Shown in pieces: positions 63,101 through 64,000 of a stretch of DNA of 64,000 nt (within the stretch, counting starts at the first letter, position 1; each line of letters starts with the position of its first letter). Both the position numbers and the translations under genes were made by a program. Under the pieces are notes generated by a model. That model saw only the letters and a list, made by a program, of their open reading frames with translations, had not been told where the DNA came from and ran no database searches. Source of the stretch: Prunella strophiata (Eukaryota > Chordata > Aves > Passeriformes > Prunellidae); contig JAZBQD010000001.1 in assembly GCA_036583965.1 (NCBI GenBank), forward strand, positions 13,975,392 to 14,039,391, in the 5' to 3' direction.

Positions 63101-64000
63101 TAAAACAGTGTGTGTGCCAACCATAGCAGCAGTCTGGCTTCTTGTGTTACTCTACCTACAGATCAGAGGGTGGAAAGCCACAAGGATGAGAGCACTGCTA
63201 GAAACAAGGGATGGGTGTGATGCAGACAGCACCTACTGCATATTAACATATGCTACTGTATCTGGACAGCAGTGCTGACACTGCACTACTGAGCTGTCCC
63301 AGCCAGAAGTGAATTCAGTGGGCTGAAGGGATGCTTTCTTCAGTGGCCAACAGAGGCCAAGCCTCCCTGGTGATTGAGAGCAGCATCCCTAGAAGGGATT
63401 TGGGATGTCACTGTGCTGCTCCCACTCAGTGACTGCACAGACACCCCACTGCTGAGATCTGTGCCCAGCTGAGTGGAGCAGGCTCTGCCCAGAACAAAGG
63501 GCAGCAGAGGATGAACAAGAGCCTGCAGAGCACACACGAGCAGATGTGTCTCGCTGGCGTGGGGATGATGTGGAGCTGAAGCTTTGCCATTTGCTCTCTT
63601 CAAATGTCCATGGAACACCAGGGTCCAGTCCCCTGTTACAGGGACATAAGCCAGCCCAACTGGCATTTTAGGGGCTGTCCCTGTGACATGGACTCAGTTC
63701 AGCTCCCAGAGAGCAGAGCTCTCTCTCTCACTGAGGGCACTTACCAAAGAGCTGCACTGATACTAAATATAACAAGAGCCACCAGCCTGAAGGTGAAAAG
63801 CCTCTGCCTAATTAATTATTCCTAAGTATTCTCATTAAGCTGTTCTCTGGGTATAGACAAGACTGTGTTTTTTATCTAAACCTGTTTAGTTGTGCCTATA
63901 AAAATCTGAATTTCTTCTCTGCATATACCTGTGACTGAGTCCTTAAGGAATAATCAGGAAATCCTAATCAAAATTAACATGGGCTTGATGAGAGCAGGAT

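Larger units (their letters stand above)
52938..64000 (-). other. GFRA1: GFRA1 intron, continuing past the right edge
   Basis: The sequence right of the 57-bp exon is read as one intron of GFRA1. The preceding exon, which should encode the end of the third cysteine-rich domain and the threonine-rich stalk, was searched for on the minus strand by the expected reading of its ends and not found, so it probably lies outside the window. The interval is mostly AT-rich with A-tracts. From about 59640 to 60290 it is distinctly GC-richer, with many CTGCAG/CAGC words. That block gives long open frames on both strands, but they have no domain, splice context or recognisable protein and are taken as composition artefacts. 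No tRNA, other gene or clear transposon was recognised. Confidence 0.6.

Overview
This is vertebrate nuclear DNA, most probably from a bird. It is AT-rich and CpG-poor, has long non-coding stretches with many poly(A)/poly(T) tracts, and holds short truncated CR1-type LINE fragments. The one recognisable gene resembles GFRA1 (GDNF family receptor alpha-1). A songbird is possible, but I cannot show that from the sequence. No bacterial, plasmid, phage or CRISPR features were seen.

The only protein-coding sequence I can support is the 3' end of GFRA1 on the minus strand. A 57-bp coding exon (52881-52937) has good splice sites. The terminal coding exon (52004-52165) follows after a 715-bp intron and encodes the C-terminal tail with a GPI-anchor signal. 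Everything from 52938 to the right edge is read as intron, because the preceding coding exon was not found. Left of the stop codon lies a probable long 3' UTR, perhaps ending near 44.5 kb where a minus-strand AATAAA is followed by a U/GU-rich stretch. This UTR would contain a long (AAAAG)n tract flanked by G12.

Positions 1 to about 44,000 look intergenic. In mammals the neighbour on this side is the convergent gene ATRNL1, but I found none of its exons here. The region holds scattered repeat relics: an old CR1-type LINE 3' end (about 8415-9350), a palindromic MITE-like element (about 11009-11157), a short avian CR1 piece (19980-20069), two MIR/CORE-SINE-like relics (about 30712-30837 and 34960-35090), a recent 55-bp tandem duplication (19146-19255), and a small hairpin/direct-repeat cluster (43861-43917). 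Some blocks resemble conserved regulatory DNA (for example about 22540-22740, 33110-33250 and 40040-40250), but that needs an alignment to confirm.

Functionally the window is the 3' end of a neuronal and kidney growth-factor co-receptor gene plus its downstream gene desert. I found no convincing new biological system. The items most worth checking are the 3' UTR repeat structure, the extent of the 3' UTR, the foldback repeat and the candidate non-coding exon at 36100-36145.
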